Numbered from the stretch's first letter, positions 18,000 to 27,593 are shown. The stretch: DNA of 64,000 bases from Paenibacillus sp. GM2 (GCF_900069005.2 NZ_LN831279.1:2620269-2684268); one strand, 5' to 3'. The notes: generated by a model from the sequence alone, not told the origin. Program-made: numbers and translations.

Positions 18000-19004
18000 T
18001 TACACATGACTGACAGAGAGACGTAAAATCGTCTCATGAGGCAAAATCACATGCGGGTTGTCCACCGCTTCCTTCTTCATCAGCTTCGTTAACAAGCGCA
18101 TAGCGACCGCACCCAGGTCATACATCGGCTGGGCCACCGTCGTCAATTGCGGACGTACCATCGATGCCATGCGAATATTGTCCACGCTGATAATGGAGAA
18201 GTCGTCAGGAACTTTGAGACCTTCATCCTGAATGCTGTGAATAGCTCCAATAGCCATTTCGTCGGTCGCTGAGAATATAGCCGTCGGCCGTTTCTTGAGA
18301 CCGAGGAAATACTTCATAGCCTCGACACCGGATTCGTAGCGGTAGTTGCCAATCCGCACCAAATCCTCTTGATACTCGATTCCAGCCGTCTCGAGAGCGC
18401 GTTTATAGCCCTGAAAACGTGCATAACCGTTCGCCGGGTCTTGCAAAGTACCGCTGATCATAGCAATATTGCGATGACCATGACGAATCAGCGTACTCAC
18501 TGCATCAAATGCAGCAGCCTCGTGGTCAATATCCACGGATGGGAACATGCCCTTCTCGTCGCTCGTCGCACAAAGTACGATCGGAACAGACGAAGTCTGG
18601 AATGCCTGAACATGCTCTTCTGTTACTACTCCGCCCATGAAAAGAAGTCCGTCCACCTGCTTCTCAAGCAAGGTATTTACGACACGAATCTCCTTCTCCT
18701 TCTTCTTGTCTGCGTTACATAGGATAATGTTATAGTGGTACATGTTGGCGATGTCTTCGATACCTCGCGCAATCTCTGCAAAAATTGAATTTGAGATGTC
18801 TGGGATGACCACTCCGACCGTGGTCGTCTTCTTGCTGGCAAGACCTCTTGCCACCGCATTTGGACGATATCCCAAACGTTCAATCGCTTCGTATACTTTC
18901 TTCCTGGTCTGCGGCTTGACATTCGGATTGTTGTTTACAACCCGAGAAACCGTCGCCATCGAAACGCCCGCTTCACGTGCCACATCGTAAATGGTAACCG
19001 TCAC
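18000..19004 (-). CDS. ccpA: Catabolite control protein A
   Basis: LacI/GalR-family regulator of 334 aa. The N-terminal helix-turn-helix and hinge ([20 protein letters not shown], then [15 protein letters not shown]) match CcpA closely, and the effector domain carries the [18 protein letters not shown] segment typical of CcpA rather than sugar-specific paralogues. It binds cre sites when bound to Ser-phosphorylated HPr or Crh. Context supports this: acsA and acuA nearby with a cre-like element, as in Bacillus. The HPr-like protein at 3723 keeps the regulatory Ser and is a possible partner, which is speculation. Confidence 0.95.
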   Translation of the reverse strand: MTVTIYDVAREAGVSMATVSRVVNNNPNVKPQTRKKVYEAIERLGYRPNAVARGLASKKTTTVGVVIPDISNSIFAEIARGIEDIANMYHYNIILCNADKKKEKEIRVVNTLLEKQVDGLLFMGGVVTEEHVQAFQTSSVPIVLCATSDEKGMFPSVDIDHEAAAFDAVSTLIRHGHRNIAMISGTLQDPANGYARFQGYKRALETAGIEYQEDLVRIGNYRYESGVEAMKYFLGLKKRPTAIFSATDEMAIGAIHSIQDEGLKVPDDFSIISVDNIRMASMVRPQLTTVAQPMYDLGAVAMRLLTKLMKKEAVDNPHVILPHETILRLSVSHV

Positions 19005-19116
19005 ATTCTTCTCTCCATTGCCAATAGATTTTCACTCGTTCATCCGGTAAGGTCCAGTACCCCAATTAGTTTAATGATACGACAAAATATTACTTTGTGC
19101 AATGATAACGCTTCAC

Positions 19117-19458
19117 TTATCCCAGAATTCCTTGTAGAGCTTCGGAAGTAATCTGTGAATGGGAAGTATTCCATACCGCTTGCTCATTCTTGACGAGTAT
19201 TGCCTGAGGGGATTCATGCTTTACGCCAAGCAGCTCGGCAGCAGCATTAGATACCTCTCGATCTTCAATCACATAAATCAAACCATATATAACTCCCTCA
19301 TTGGGAGCCGCATTCAAATATGCTGTAAACTCTCGATGCGCCCCGACGCTGATCGGGCAACGAGTACTGTGTTTGAACAACAAAAGCGGCTGACTAGTGG
19401 ATTGCTGCAAAGCGCTATGAAGGTCTTCTATGGATGTTATTCTTAGCAAATTATACAT
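19117..19458 (-). CDS. ytxJ: Bacilliredoxin-like protein YtxJ
   Basis: Thioredoxin-fold protein of 113 aa (DUF2847) with the characteristic FKHSTRCPIS motif: a monothiol Cys at about residue 35 followed by Pro. YtxJ is thought to reduce bacillithiolated proteins. BshB2 at 41856 supports a bacillithiol-using organism. Near ccpA, as in B. subtilis. Start by an AAGGGATGGA site. A copy of the dispersed repeat sits 24 bases upstream of the start. Confidence 0.92.
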   Translation of the reverse strand: MYNLLRITSIEDLHSALQQSTSQPLLLFKHSTRCPISVGAHREFTAYLNAAPNEGVIYGLIYVIEDREVSNAAAELLGVKHESPQAILVKNEQAVWNTSHSQITSEALQGILG

Positions 19459-19481
19459 GACATATCCATCCCTTCTTCATT

Positions 19482-19561
19482 TAGAGGTAATTCAAAAAGT
19501 GTAATTCAAGCTTCATCACCTTCTTAGGGCTGAAAACTGGTCTTTTTGAACACGCACTTTA
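19482..19561. repeat. Dispersed intergenic repeat, copy 2
   Basis: Eighty-base element with ends TAGAGGTAATTCAAAAAG and CTTTTTGAACACGCACTTTA. TTCAAAAAG and CTTTTTGAA form a 9-base terminal inverted repeat. Confidence 0.6.
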
Positions 19562-19643
19562 AGTATCTGTACCTTGCCATATGTTATATTAACAAAATGC
19601 GCCACTGAAAAACAACTTTATTCGTCATTTCTTTTAAATTCAT

Positions 19644-20090
19644 TTACTTCGTTTCTAAAAATTGGCGTTTTTTCACAAATGAGGATAAAGCCGCTAAGCG
19701 AAATGAGATTTCTTCCATCCAGTCAGCGTCTCCCGCTCTACTCGCATACCCGTACAAATCCAGTAGGAGATTAATGCGCTCCTCGCATTTCTCCACCAAA
19801 AAAGTATTAAATGAGGACACCTCCAATAATTCCTGCCCCGACTTGTAAATGTCGTACAATACGGAAGCAAGCTCATTTACACTCGTAAAAACAACTCTTC
19901 CTTCTCGGCTTTGTTCCTTCAGTTCGGCCAACAGCCTGGTTACATCCTGCTTAATTGATGGAATTAATTCATAATAAGAGCAATCTTCGCATTCCAGAAT
20001 AGGAACCAAATCGATTTGATACATATTTTCGAAAACTAGCATCCGAAAGCTAAGAGTCATGGACTGGCCGCAACGGCAAAATAAATGCAC
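19644..20090 (-). CDS. Small protein with CxC/CxxC zinc-binding N-terminus
   Basis: Protein of 148 aa, family not recognised. Two cysteine pairs (CRC at residues 5-7 and CEDC at 34-37) flank a strand-rich segment, the arrangement of a zinc ribbon. The remaining 110 residues are predicted helical (LLAELKEQSREGR, CEERINLLLDLYGYASRAGD). The GTG start is supported by GAGGTGA five bases upstream. It lies divergent from the DJ-1/PfpI gene and shares its short upstream region. Function unknown. Confidence 0.75.
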   Translation of the reverse strand: MHLFCRCGQSMTLSFRMLVFENMYQIDLVPILECEDCSYYELIPSIKQDVTRLLAELKEQSREGRVVFTSVNELASVLYDIYKSGQELLEVSSFNTFLVEKCEERINLLLDLYGYASRAGDADWMEEISFRLAALSSFVKKRQFLETK

Positions 20091-20205
20091 GGTATCACCT
20101 CAATAATCACATCTGTGCTGTATGTAAACTTTAATTATATTTGATACAATTAAAATATTGAAATCGATTTTCGTCAAGACTCATTTCAGACAGGAGGAGA
20201 CTATA

Positions 20206-20730
20206 TTGAGACTAACTGGAAAAAAATTGATCGCGTTGGTAGATGAAGAGTTCGAGGATTTGGAGCTGTGGTATCCGATTTACCGCGTCCGCGAAGAGGG
20301 AGCCGAAGTTCATCTCGTCGGCCCGGAGAAAGGCAAAAAATACATCGGTAAATATGGGGTTCCCGCAGAAGCTGAATTCTCCTTCGAGGAAATATCTGCA
20401 AAGCAATATGACGGCATCCTTGTACCCGGAGGCTGGGCGCCGGACAAGCTCCGCCGCTATCCCAAGGTACTGGAGATGATCCGCGAGATGCATGTGGCCC
20501 AGAAGCCGATCGGACAGATTTGCCACGCCGGTTGGGTATTGATCTCGGCCGGGATCCTGAAAGGCATCACGGTCACCTCGACACCAGGCATCCGCGACGA
20601 TATGGAGAATGCCGGAGCAATCTGGAAGGATGAGCCTGTTGTTGTCGATGGACATATCATCTCTGCACGCCGTCCGCCGGATTTGCCGCCTTACGGCAAG
20701 GCTTATGTTGATGCGCTCGCCGCTAAGTAA
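20206..20730 (+). CDS. DJ-1/PfpI superfamily protein
   Basis: Protein of 174 aa with the class I glutamine amidotransferase-like fold. It opens with GKKLIALVDEEFEDLELWYP (Glu of the catalytic site), and has the nucleophile elbow QICHAGWVL near residue 105, where Cys is followed by His as in PfpI-type proteases and YhbO-type deglycases. I choose TTG at 20206 because AGGAGG lies eight bases upstream and the reading fits family length; a more upstream ATG has no ribosome binding site. Glycation repair or chaperone-like stress protection is the likely role, by family only. Confidence 0.88.
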   Translation: MRLTGKKLIALVDEEFEDLELWYPIYRVREEGAEVHLVGPEKGKKYIGKYGVPAEAEFSFEEISAKQYDGILVPGGWAPDKLRRYPKVLEMIREMHVAQKPIGQICHAGWVLISAGILKGITVTSTPGIRDDMENAGAIWKDEPVVVDGHIISARRPPDLPPYGKAYVDALAAK

Positions 20731-20738
20731 GTTTAGAG

Positions 20739-20781
20739 AAAACAACAGCACCAGAGGTTAATCCTCCGGTGCTGTTGTTTT
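20739..20781. terminator. Bidirectional terminator
   Basis: AAAACAACAGCACC and GGTGCTGTTGTTTT form a near-perfect stem between the convergent PfpI and ptsI genes. Confidence 0.9.
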
Positions 20782-20809
20782 ACATAGCTCGTTCTATATC
20801 AGACCAGAA

Positions 20810-22537
20810 TTAACGTGCTTCGCTACCCAAGTAACGAACCAGCTCCGCTTCCACCTCGGTGCTTGTTGATAGACGGTAGCAAAGGGCGCCTAATTCACGA
20901 CTCTCACTGGCGTAAATATTCAGTATCCGGTGTTTGACGCGAAGAAGGGATTGCGATGACATGCTCAGATTGCTTACCCCGAGATAGAGCCAAATCGGAA
21001 GCGCCCTCTCATCGCTGGCCAGCTCGCCGCATACGCTGATTGGAATTCCCGCTTCCTTCGCCGCCATCACGGTCTGGCGAAGCATGCGCAGCACCGCCGG
21101 GTGAAAAGGATGATACATCTGGGCAATCTTCTCATTCATCCGATCCACAGCAAGTACATACTGAACCAGATCATTCGTGCCTATGCTGAAGAAATCCACT
21201 TCCTGAGCCAGAAGATCCGCTATCGCTACAGCAGCTGGAACCTCGATCATCGCCCCGATCGGTATATTGTCGTCATAGGCAATTCCTCTAGCGGTAAGTT
21301 CTTGCTTGGCTTCCTGCAAAATTTCCTTCGCTTTGCGAACCTCCTCCAGCGAGGAGATCATCGGATAGAGAATTTTTACATTACCGTAAGCACTTGCCCG
21401 CAGAATAGCCATTAACTGCGTTTTGAAAATATCTTTATTATCGAGGCTTATACGAATGGCCCGGAATCCCAGAACCGGGTTCTCCTCTTCAGGAATTGTA
21501 AAGTATTCCAGCTGCTTATCCCCGCCGATGTCCAGCGTCCGGATTACAACCGAATGCTCCCCCATTTTCTCGGCGATCTGGCGATAGACCTCAAACTGCT
21601 CCTCTTCGCTTGGGAAGCCCAGCCGATCCATATACAGGAATTCCGTCCGGAACAGGCCAACTCCCTCCGCTCCATATTTGAAGGCCAGCTCCAGATCCTT
21701 CACCGAGCTAATATTGCCGGCCAGCTTCATCCGCACATTATCCTTCGTTACAGGGTCCACCGAAGCGAGCAGCTGCAGTTGTTCCTTCCGGCGCCGCTGT
21801 CTCTCGGCAATCGCTGTATATTGATCGATAATGACATGATCCGGGTTTAAGAAAATAGCTCCTTCATCCCCGTCAATCACCAGAAGATCGCCTGTCTTAA
21901 ATATCTCTGTCAAGGAATCCTCCAGGCCTGAGACGAGTGGAATTCCAAGCGCTCGTGCCATAATTGCCGAATGCGAGGTTTTGCCCCCAGCTATCGTTAC
22001 CATCCCCAGCACATGCTGCGGGTTCAAGTGGACAAGCTGTGAGGGGGACAATTCCCGGGCTACCAGGATATATGGCTGCGTATCAGAAGGCAGTGTAATA
22101 TCCGGGGTTCCGAGCAAATGCTTAAGCAGCCGGTTGCCGACATCCTTAATATCAAGCGCCCGCTCCTTCATATACTCATCATCCAACAGATCAAACATCG
22201 TTACAAAATGATCGATCGCTTCTTTAACAGCCACTTCGGCCGCTTTGTATTGACGCTCTATAATCCCGCGAATTTCACTCATAAAAACAGGATCTTCCAG
22301 TATCGCGATATGTGCATCAAAAATGTTAGATTCTGCTACTCCAACCGTCTCTTTAATCTCGTTCTTCATGAACTCGATTTCGGTCTTGGATGTTCTAATG
22401 CCTTCATACAGCCTTTCGAACTCCTTGGCCAAATCCACACTTTCCATTCGCCGATCCGGAACATCCCATTCCCAGGTGGGCAGCACAAATGCCTTGCCGA
22501 TGGCAACACCAGCCGCTGCACCAATACCTTGTATCAT
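20810..22537 (-). CDS. ptsI: PTS enzyme I (PEP-protein phosphotransferase)
   Basis: Protein of 575 aa, normal for enzyme I, which moves phosphate from PEP to HPr His15. The swivelling-domain active His is in GGKTSHSAIMAR near residue 189, the PEP-binding barrel has FFSIGTNDLVQYVLAVDR near 450, and the catalytic Cys is in SVCGELASD near 500, where most family members read CGEMAGD. No ptsH or crr gene is adjacent, in contrast to the usual ptsHI operon. A copy of the dispersed repeat lies just upstream. It may be a second, specialised enzyme I. Confidence 0.92.
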   Translation of the reverse strand: MIQGIGAAAGVAIGKAFVLPTWEWDVPDRRMESVDLAKEFERLYEGIRTSKTEIEFMKNEIKETVGVAESNIFDAHIAILEDPVFMSEIRGIIERQYKAAEVAVKEAIDHFVTMFDLLDDEYMKERALDIKDVGNRLLKHLLGTPDITLPSDTQPYILVARELSPSQLVHLNPQHVLGMVTIAGGKTSHSAIMARALGIPLVSGLEDSLTEIFKTGDLLVIDGDEGAIFLNPDHVIIDQYTAIAERQRRRKEQLQLLASVDPVTKDNVRMKLAGNISSVKDLELAFKYGAEGVGLFRTEFLYMDRLGFPSEEEQFEVYRQIAEKMGEHSVVIRTLDIGGDKQLEYFTIPEEENPVLGFRAIRISLDNKDIFKTQLMAILRASAYGNVKILYPMISSLEEVRKAKEILQEAKQELTARGIAYDDNIPIGAMIEVPAAVAIADLLAQEVDFFSIGTNDLVQYVLAVDRMNEKIAQMYHPFHPAVLRMLRQTVMAAKEAGIPISVCGELASDERALPIWLYLGVSNLSMSSQSLLRVKHRILNIYASESRELGALCYRLSTSTEVEAELVRYLGSEAR

Positions 22538-22570
22538 GTTTCGACCCCCTAAACCTATTTAAAACCCTTA

Positions 22571-22624
22571 TAGAGGTTGTTCAACCAGCCACGGCTTAAG
22601 CCTGACTATTGAACACGCATTTAT
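22571..22624. repeat. Dispersed intergenic repeat, copy 3 (short form)
   Basis: Fifty-four bases with ends TAGAGGTTGTTCAA and TTGAACACGCATTTATA, matching copies 1 and 2; only TTCAA/TTGAA of the inverted ends remains perfect. Confidence 0.55.
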
Positions 22625-22780
22625 AGGATAGTCTCTCTCTATTTCTTAATGGTAAGCCCAGCCTCATTCTTTTGTCAAAGGAAATAGTGCAAAAAAATAT
22701 GCCCTGAAGCCTTGTCCCAGCTAACTTGCGGAACGTTTTAAAGCTTCCAGAATTTAACTTATGCACGCAGACAAGTGAAA

Positions 22781-22813
22781 ATCGCCCGGCATACATTATA
22801 CCGGACGATATTC
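22781..22813 (-). terminator. Terminator of the aro/CoA-binding cluster
   Basis: ATCG-CCGG-ATA and TAT-CCGG-CGAT form an imperfect stem, with TTTTC on the minus strand. Confidence 0.6.
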
Positions 22814-22841
22814 AAGATCATATTGGCTCGGATCGATGCTC

Positions 22842-23273
22842 TTAACCGTGGCGTTTGCCGATCAGGAGGCTATCCTCCACCTTAATACAGCGGTCCATAA
22901 TGACGGTGAGCCCGCCTTTAGCGGCGATGTCAGCCGCTTCCTCGCTAATAATGCCCTGCTGCAGCCACAATACGTTAGCACCGATCTCAACCGCCTCCTT
23001 GGCGATCTCAGGCGTATATTCGCTGCGCCGGAAGACGTTGACGATATCTACAGGCTCAGGAATATCATTAAGCGAGGGATAGACCTTCTCGCCGAGAATT
23101 TCACCCGAGACGACAGGGTTGACCGGGATAATCCGGTATCCGTTGCTCTGCAATGCCTCAGCAATCATGTAAGAAGTGCGATCCGGCTTATCGGATAAAC
23201 CCACAATCGCGATATTTCCGGCCTTCTCTAGAATGTCTTTGATTGTCTCTCTGCCTGGATTTTCAAATGCCAT
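22842..23273 (-). CDS. CoA-binding domain protein (YccU type)
   Basis: Protein of 143 aa with one Rossmann-like CoA_binding_2 domain: NIAIVGLSDKPDRTSYMIAEAL at the N-terminus, then YRIIPVNP and VDIVNVFRRSEYTPEIAKEAVEIGANVLWLQQG. Single-domain relatives bind CoA or acyl-CoA; no reaction is established. It ends a minus-strand run after aroA (gap 27 bases), so it is probably co-transcribed with aroK and aroA. GAGGAGC precedes the start. Confidence 0.88.
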   Translation of the reverse strand: MAFENPGRETIKDILEKAGNIAIVGLSDKPDRTSYMIAEALQSNGYRIIPVNPVVSGEILGEKVYPSLNDIPEPVDIVNVFRRSEYTPEIAKEAVEIGANVLWLQQGIISEEAADIAAKGGLTVIMDRCIKVEDSLLIGKRHG

Positions 23274-23300
23274 TTCACTTGCTCCTCTCTAAATGTATGT

Positions 23301-24605
23301 TCACAAAGTCCCGTTTTCAACCCACTCCACATTACCCCCAAGTGCGGTAATATGGTCGAAAAATCCGGGATACGATTTGGCAACATGATGCGCATCCTTA
23401 ATGATCAGCGGCTGCTGGCAACGAAGACCTGCAACAGTCAAAGCCATAATAACGCGATGATCATAATGCGCATTGATTGTAACGCCGCCTGGCAGTTCAC
23501 CTGGACGACCGTGCACGATAATCTCCGCCTGGCGTTCTTCCACATCAGCACCGGCTTTGCGGAGCTCGTTCAAGTAATCAGTAATGCGGTCACACTCTTT
23601 GTACCGCAAATTCTCCACATTATAAAAACGGGATGTGCCATCGGCGAAGACCGCAGCAGCTACCATGGCGAGTACGGCATCCGTCGCTGCGTCGCCATCG
23701 AACTCAATCGGCTGCAAGCGGCCATTGCCGCGGACGTGAACGACTCCGTTCTCATGGGCTAAAGGAACTTCCATCATCCGCAACACATCAACGATTGCCC
23801 GCTCCCCTTGCTTGCTCTGTTCCATCAGACGATGCACCTTCACATCCGAATTTGTCACCGCCGCAGCGGCCAAGATCGCCGCCGACCCTGGATAGTCTCC
23901 CTGCACCGTATAATCCCTCGCTTGGTAGGATTGACGACCCGGCACTTTATAATTCATCAAGTCCTCGCTGGCCTGGATAACGATGCCCGCCTGTTCCAGC
24001 ACCTCCAGCGTTTGTCCGATAACGACCTTCGATTTCAGGTCATTAACCACCTCAATCTCACTGTCCTCTTCAAGCAATGGCGTGAGGAACAATAAAGCGC
24101 TCAGGAACTGCGAGCTGACCGCACCGGATACTTTAATCTTGCCACCCTTTGGCCCGCCTCCATGAACAGTAATTGGGAGCTTGCCATCCCGATGCTCAAT
24201 TTCAACCCCCATGCTCTGCAAGGATTCGATTAAGTCATCATGCGGACGCTTGCCCAATGAATCAGGATACGTATTTACAAAGGTTATATCCGGAGACAAG
24301 GCGGCAATTGCTAATAGAAAACGCAGCACAGCTCCTGCATTGCCTACGTTCAATTCCTTGATATCCTTCGGATGCCGCCCAAAACCAGTGATGACGATTT
24401 TCTCCTCATCCTCTTCCAACACAGCGCCAAGATCAGCTATACAACGGCGCATCGCATCGCTGTCCTCGCTGTGGGCCGGATAATAAATCGTGCTTGTACC
24501 TTCCGCCAGCGCGGCAACCAGCAAATAACGTGTTGTGTAATTCTTTGACGATAACGCTCCGATCTCTCCCCTTAACTCAGGCGTTGGTCTAACGATAACA
24601 TCCAT
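23301..24605 (-). CDS. aroA: 3-phosphoshikimate 1-carboxyvinyltransferase (EPSP synthase)
   Basis: Shikimate-pathway enzyme of 434 aa that joins PEP and shikimate-3-phosphate. Core motifs are there: SGAVSSQFLSALL near residue 160, GDYPGSAAILAAAA near 240, YKECDRI near 335 and the DHRVIMAL stretch near 390. The N-terminal substrate loop is divergent (SSKNYTTR instead of the usual DKSISHR), and the PEP/glyphosate loop reads NVGNAGAVLRFL, with Ala where most enzymes have Thr and Phe where E. coli has Pro. AAGGAG precedes the start. Co-transcribed with aroK (28-base gap). Confidence 0.9.
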   Translation of the reverse strand: MDVIVRPTPELRGEIGALSSKNYTTRYLLVAALAEGTSTIYYPAHSEDSDAMRRCIADLGAVLEEDEEKIVITGFGRHPKDIKELNVGNAGAVLRFLLAIAALSPDITFVNTYPDSLGKRPHDDLIESLQSMGVEIEHRDGKLPITVHGGGPKGGKIKVSGAVSSQFLSALLFLTPLLEEDSEIEVVNDLKSKVVIGQTLEVLEQAGIVIQASEDLMNYKVPGRQSYQARDYTVQGDYPGSAAILAAAAVTNSDVKVHRLMEQSKQGERAIVDVLRMMEVPLAHENGVVHVRGNGRLQPIEFDGDAATDAVLAMVAAAVFADGTSRFYNVENLRYKECDRITDYLNELRKAGADVEERQAEIIVHGRPGELPGGVTINAHYDHRVIMALTVAGLRCQQPLIIKDAHHVAKSYPGFFDHITALGGNVEWVENGTL

Positions 24606-24633
24606 ACTATGAGTTCTCCTTTATGATTGATGA

Positions 24634-25149
24634 TTAACCGCGGCAAAGCATTAAAATTTCATCTGACACCTGTTCAACACTCTTGCCTGTCGTATTCACA
24701 TGATGATGTGCGAACCGGTAAGCGTGCTTGCGTTCATCCAGCAGGGTCTCTATCCGCTGCTTCGCGCCCCCGGCCAGTAAGGGGCGATTCTTATCCTCGC
24801 CAACCCGGCTTAGAATCTCCTCTACCGTAGCCGCAAGGGCCACAACCTGACCGCGTCCGAGCATGCACTTGCAATTGCTCTCCCGCAGCACAGCCCCTCC
24901 ACCAGTGGCCAGAACGATCCCTTCCTCTTGCAGGACCCGATCAAGCACATCCGATTCCAAATCGCGGAAATAAGCTTCACCTTTCTCTGCAAAAATCTCC
25001 GGAATAGCGCAGCCGGCCTGCTGCACGATCTGCTGGTCAAGATCAATCAGACGGTAGCCAAGCTTATCAGCCAAATGCGCCCCTACTGTTGATTTGCCAG
25101 TCCCCATCATGCCGACAAGTATAATATTATCCTTGGGACTACTCAACAT
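24634..25149 (-). CDS. aroK: Shikimate kinase
   Basis: P-loop kinase of 171 aa that phosphorylates shikimate at O3, one step before AroA. Walker A GMMGTGKST lies near residue 13, the shikimate-binding RDLESDVL near 57 and the TGGGAV motif near 80; NRPLL and the lid Arg follow. It is the first gene of the aroK-aroA-CoA-binding protein run on the minus strand. Confidence 0.94.
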   Translation of the reverse strand: MLSSPKDNIILVGMMGTGKSTVGAHLADKLGYRLIDLDQQIVQQAGCAIPEIFAEKGEAYFRDLESDVLDRVLQEEGIVLATGGGAVLRESNCKCMLGRGQVVALAATVEEILSRVGEDKNRPLLAGGAKQRIETLLDERKHAYRFAHHHVNTTGKSVEQVSDEILMLCRG

Positions 25150-25263
25150 CTCACCTACTTTAATTCCACTTTGGCAGCAACTTTTTTCATATCATAACAC
25201 AGAGCATGTTACTGTGGCACTGCCTATCCGTCAGTCCATCAGGAAATAAGCCGCTGATTCCAA

Positions 25264-25306
25264 AAAGACGCCGCAGCCGCGGCAATCCGCTGGGTGCGAC
25301 GTCTTA
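25264..25306 (-). terminator. gndA terminator
   Basis: AAGACG-CGCA and TGCG-CGTCTT form an interrupted stem, with a T run on the minus strand. Confidence 0.7.
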
Positions 25307-25372
25307 TTTTCACTCTATCTAATGAAGCCTCTGTTGAGATACAGGCTTGTCTGCCCGGCTGCTCCGTCAGGC

Positions 25373-26782
25373 TTAGAACCAATGATGGTGGAATACGCCT
25401 TCTTTGTCTACACGCTTGAAGGTGTGGGCGCCGAAGTAATCACGTTGCGCTTGCAGCAGGTTCGCCGGCAAGCGGTCTGTACGGTAGCTGTCATAGTAAG
25501 CCAAAGCGCTGGAGAAGCCAGGCACCGGAATACCGTTCTCGACGGCTGCGGCAATGACTTTGCGCCAAGCCTCTTGATAACTCTCAACGATATTCTTGAA
25601 GTAAGGATCAAGCAGCAGGTTCTTAAGCGCAGCATCGCGATCATAAGCATCCTTAATATTTTGCAGGAACTGCGAACGAATGATGCAGCCGCCGCGGAAG
25701 ATCATAGCGATATTGCCGTATTTCAAATCCCAGCCATACTCATCGGATGCCGCACGCATTTGCGCAAAACCTTGAGCATAGGAGACGATTTTGCTCGCAA
25801 ACAGAGCTTTACGTACATTTTCAATGAATTCCTGCTTGTCGCCTTGGAATTCCTTCTGAGCCGGGCCGCTCAGAATTTTGCTTGCAGCCACGCGTTCTTC
25901 CTTCATCGCAGACAAGAAGCGGGAGAACACGGATTCAGTGATCATGGACAACGGAACTCCAAGATCGAGTGCGCTTTGGCTTGTCCATTTGCCCGTACCC
26001 TTCTGTCCGGCTGCGTCAAGAATAACGTCAACCATAGGTTTGCCGGTTTCTTCATCGTATTGCGAGAAGATATCGGCTGTAATCTCGATCAGGTAGCTGT
26101 CAAGCTCGCCTTTGTTCCACTCGCTGAAAATTTCATGCAGTTCCTTGGCATCCGTGCCGAGGACATCCTTCAGCAAATGATAAGCTTCGCCAATAAGCTG
26201 CATATCCCCGTATTCGATACCATTATGCACCATCTTCACATAATGCCCGGCACCATCCGGTCCAATATATGTACAGCAAGGATCGCCGTTCACTTTTGCA
26301 GAAATGGCCGTCAGGATAGGTTCTACCAGTTTATAGGCGCTTTCTGGTCCGCCTGGCATGATGGAAGGCCCCTTAAGCGCGCCCTCTTCCCCGCCGGATA
26401 CGCCAGTACCGATGAAGCGGAATCCTTTGGCTTCGAGTTCTTTGCTGCGGCGCTGAGTATCCGGGAAGTAGGCATTGCCACCATCGATAATAATATCGCC
26501 TTGATCCAGATGAGGGAGCAGGCTCTCAATCGTAGCGTCGGTAGCTGCACCGGCTTGTACCATAATTAAAATTTTACGTGGAGTTTCCAGAGATTGAACG
26601 AACTCTTCAATGGAGAAGGTGCCGACAAGCTTTTTGCCTTTGCCTTCGTTTTCGAGCAAATCATGAGTTTTTTGCGGAGAGCGGTTAAACACCGATACGG
26701 TGAAACCTCTGCTTTCGATATTCAAGGCTAAATTCTTGCCCATAACGGCAAGGCCAATAACGCCAATTTGTTGTTTTGACAT
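25373..26782 (-). CDS. gndA: 6-phosphogluconate dehydrogenase (decarboxylating)
   Basis: Oxidative pentose-phosphate enzyme of 469 aa producing ribulose-5-phosphate, CO2 and NADPH. It shows the NADP-binding [16 protein letters not shown] at the N-terminus with NRS after beta-2, the substrate motif [11 protein letters not shown] near residue 128, the catalytic Lys in [13 protein letters not shown] near 183, and the C-terminal [14 protein letters not shown] tail. The ATG at 26782 follows GGATGGAG; an ATG nine bases upstream overlaps this ribosome binding site. Confidence 0.96.
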   Translation of the reverse strand: MSKQQIGVIGLAVMGKNLALNIESRGFTVSVFNRSPQKTHDLLENEGKGKKLVGTFSIEEFVQSLETPRKILIMVQAGAATDATIESLLPHLDQGDIIIDGGNAYFPDTQRRSKELEAKGFRFIGTGVSGGEEGALKGPSIMPGGPESAYKLVEPILTAISAKVNGDPCCTYIGPDGAGHYVKMVHNGIEYGDMQLIGEAYHLLKDVLGTDAKELHEIFSEWNKGELDSYLIEITADIFSQYDEETGKPMVDVILDAAGQKGTGKWTSQSALDLGVPLSMITESVFSRFLSAMKEERVAASKILSGPAQKEFQGDKQEFIENVRKALFASKIVSYAQGFAQMRAASDEYGWDLKYGNIAMIFRGGCIIRSQFLQNIKDAYDRDAALKNLLLDPYFKNIVESYQEAWRKVIAAAVENGIPVPGFSSALAYYDSYRTDRLPANLLQAQRDYFGAHTFKRVDKEGVFHHHWF

Positions 26783-26880
26783 GGTCTCCATCCTTTACTC
26801 ACTGTTTATTTTTTTCAATACTATCATTTTAACTCTTTTGTGAATAGAAGTGAATACCTTCATCATATCCTCATAAAATA

Positions 26881-26902
26881 AGCCCCAGGTAGTCAGGGGG
26901 CC
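26881..26902 (-). terminator. Terminator of the 198-aa gene
   Basis: GCCCC/GGGGC stem followed on the minus strand by TTATTTTA. Stem is short. Confidence 0.5.
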
Positions 26903-26996
26903 TGCAATAATATTTTGCACAAATTGCAAAAATTATATTGTTCGTATTTAGTTCATTTTCAAAAGGGCGGTCAATCATCCTTGATAAGGCTATTCA

Positions 26997-27593
26997 TTAC
27001 CACTCCAGGCGGATTAATTCGAGCCGGATCTTGCGAAGCTTCTCCTTGCAAGCCTCGGCGCTCTCCTGATCTCCCTTTTGCAGAGCATCATACAGTTTCT
27101 CAAGTTCTGCATCAAGCTCCTTCTGAAGGCTCTCAAGCTGCTTCTCCGCGAGCTGAGCCATATATAATTCAGCCATTTTCTTCACATCAACCACAGGCCC
27201 TTTTTGGTAAATCACCTTATGTTCCACTCCGTTGATTTCTACCTGTCGGATAAGTTCTCCGAACAGAATGTTCTCGACCACGATCTGCCGATCTTTGAAC
27301 CGTTTTACGACAGCATGCCCGCGTAGATCGCCGATCAATTTCTCCAGCCACTCGGCCAGCTTGGCATCCTTAATGACATAATCGCCAACCAGCTTGTATC
27401 CATTCGCTATACGCTGAAAACGCAGCTTCGTTAGCTTGCGGCCTGTGCGGACTGAGATGATGAAAGTCGTCTCATTCTCGCTCCAGTATAAAGAATACCC
27501 GTCTTGGATCAGATCACGGATCAATTGCTGAATGTGCCGACGGTCGAATCGGAGTTCCAGGTTGCAGTATTCCACCTCATAACTTTTATTCAC
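26997..27593 (-). CDS. Conserved hypothetical protein with C-terminal coiled coil
   Basis: Protein of 198 aa, family not recognised. Residues 1-115 look like alternating strands and helices (EYCNLELRFDRRHIQQLIRD, TFIISVRTGRKLTKLRF, GHAVVKRFKDRQIVVENILF). Residues 130-198 are a charged helix rich in Leu, Glu and Lys that should form a coiled coil (AEKQLESLQKELDAELEKLY). No signal peptide or catalytic motif. AGGAGGGAGTG lies upstream of the ATG. It stands alone between gndA and the YktB gene. Confidence 0.75.
   Translation of the reverse strand: MNKSYEVEYCNLELRFDRRHIQQLIRDLIQDGYSLYWSENETTFIISVRTGRKLTKLRFQRIANGYKLVGDYVIKDAKLAEWLEKLIGDLRGHAVVKRFKDRQIVVENILFGELIRQVEINGVEHKVIYQKGPVVDVKKMAELYMAQLAEKQLESLQKELDAELEKLYDALQKGDQESAEACKEKLRKIRLELIRLEW

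Noticed and set aside
25322-26569. Open frame of 415 codons on the plus strand opposite gndA
   Set aside because: It is fully antisense to a clear 6-phosphogluconate dehydrogenase; composition is Cys/His/Arg-rich shadow protein and there is no ribosome binding site.
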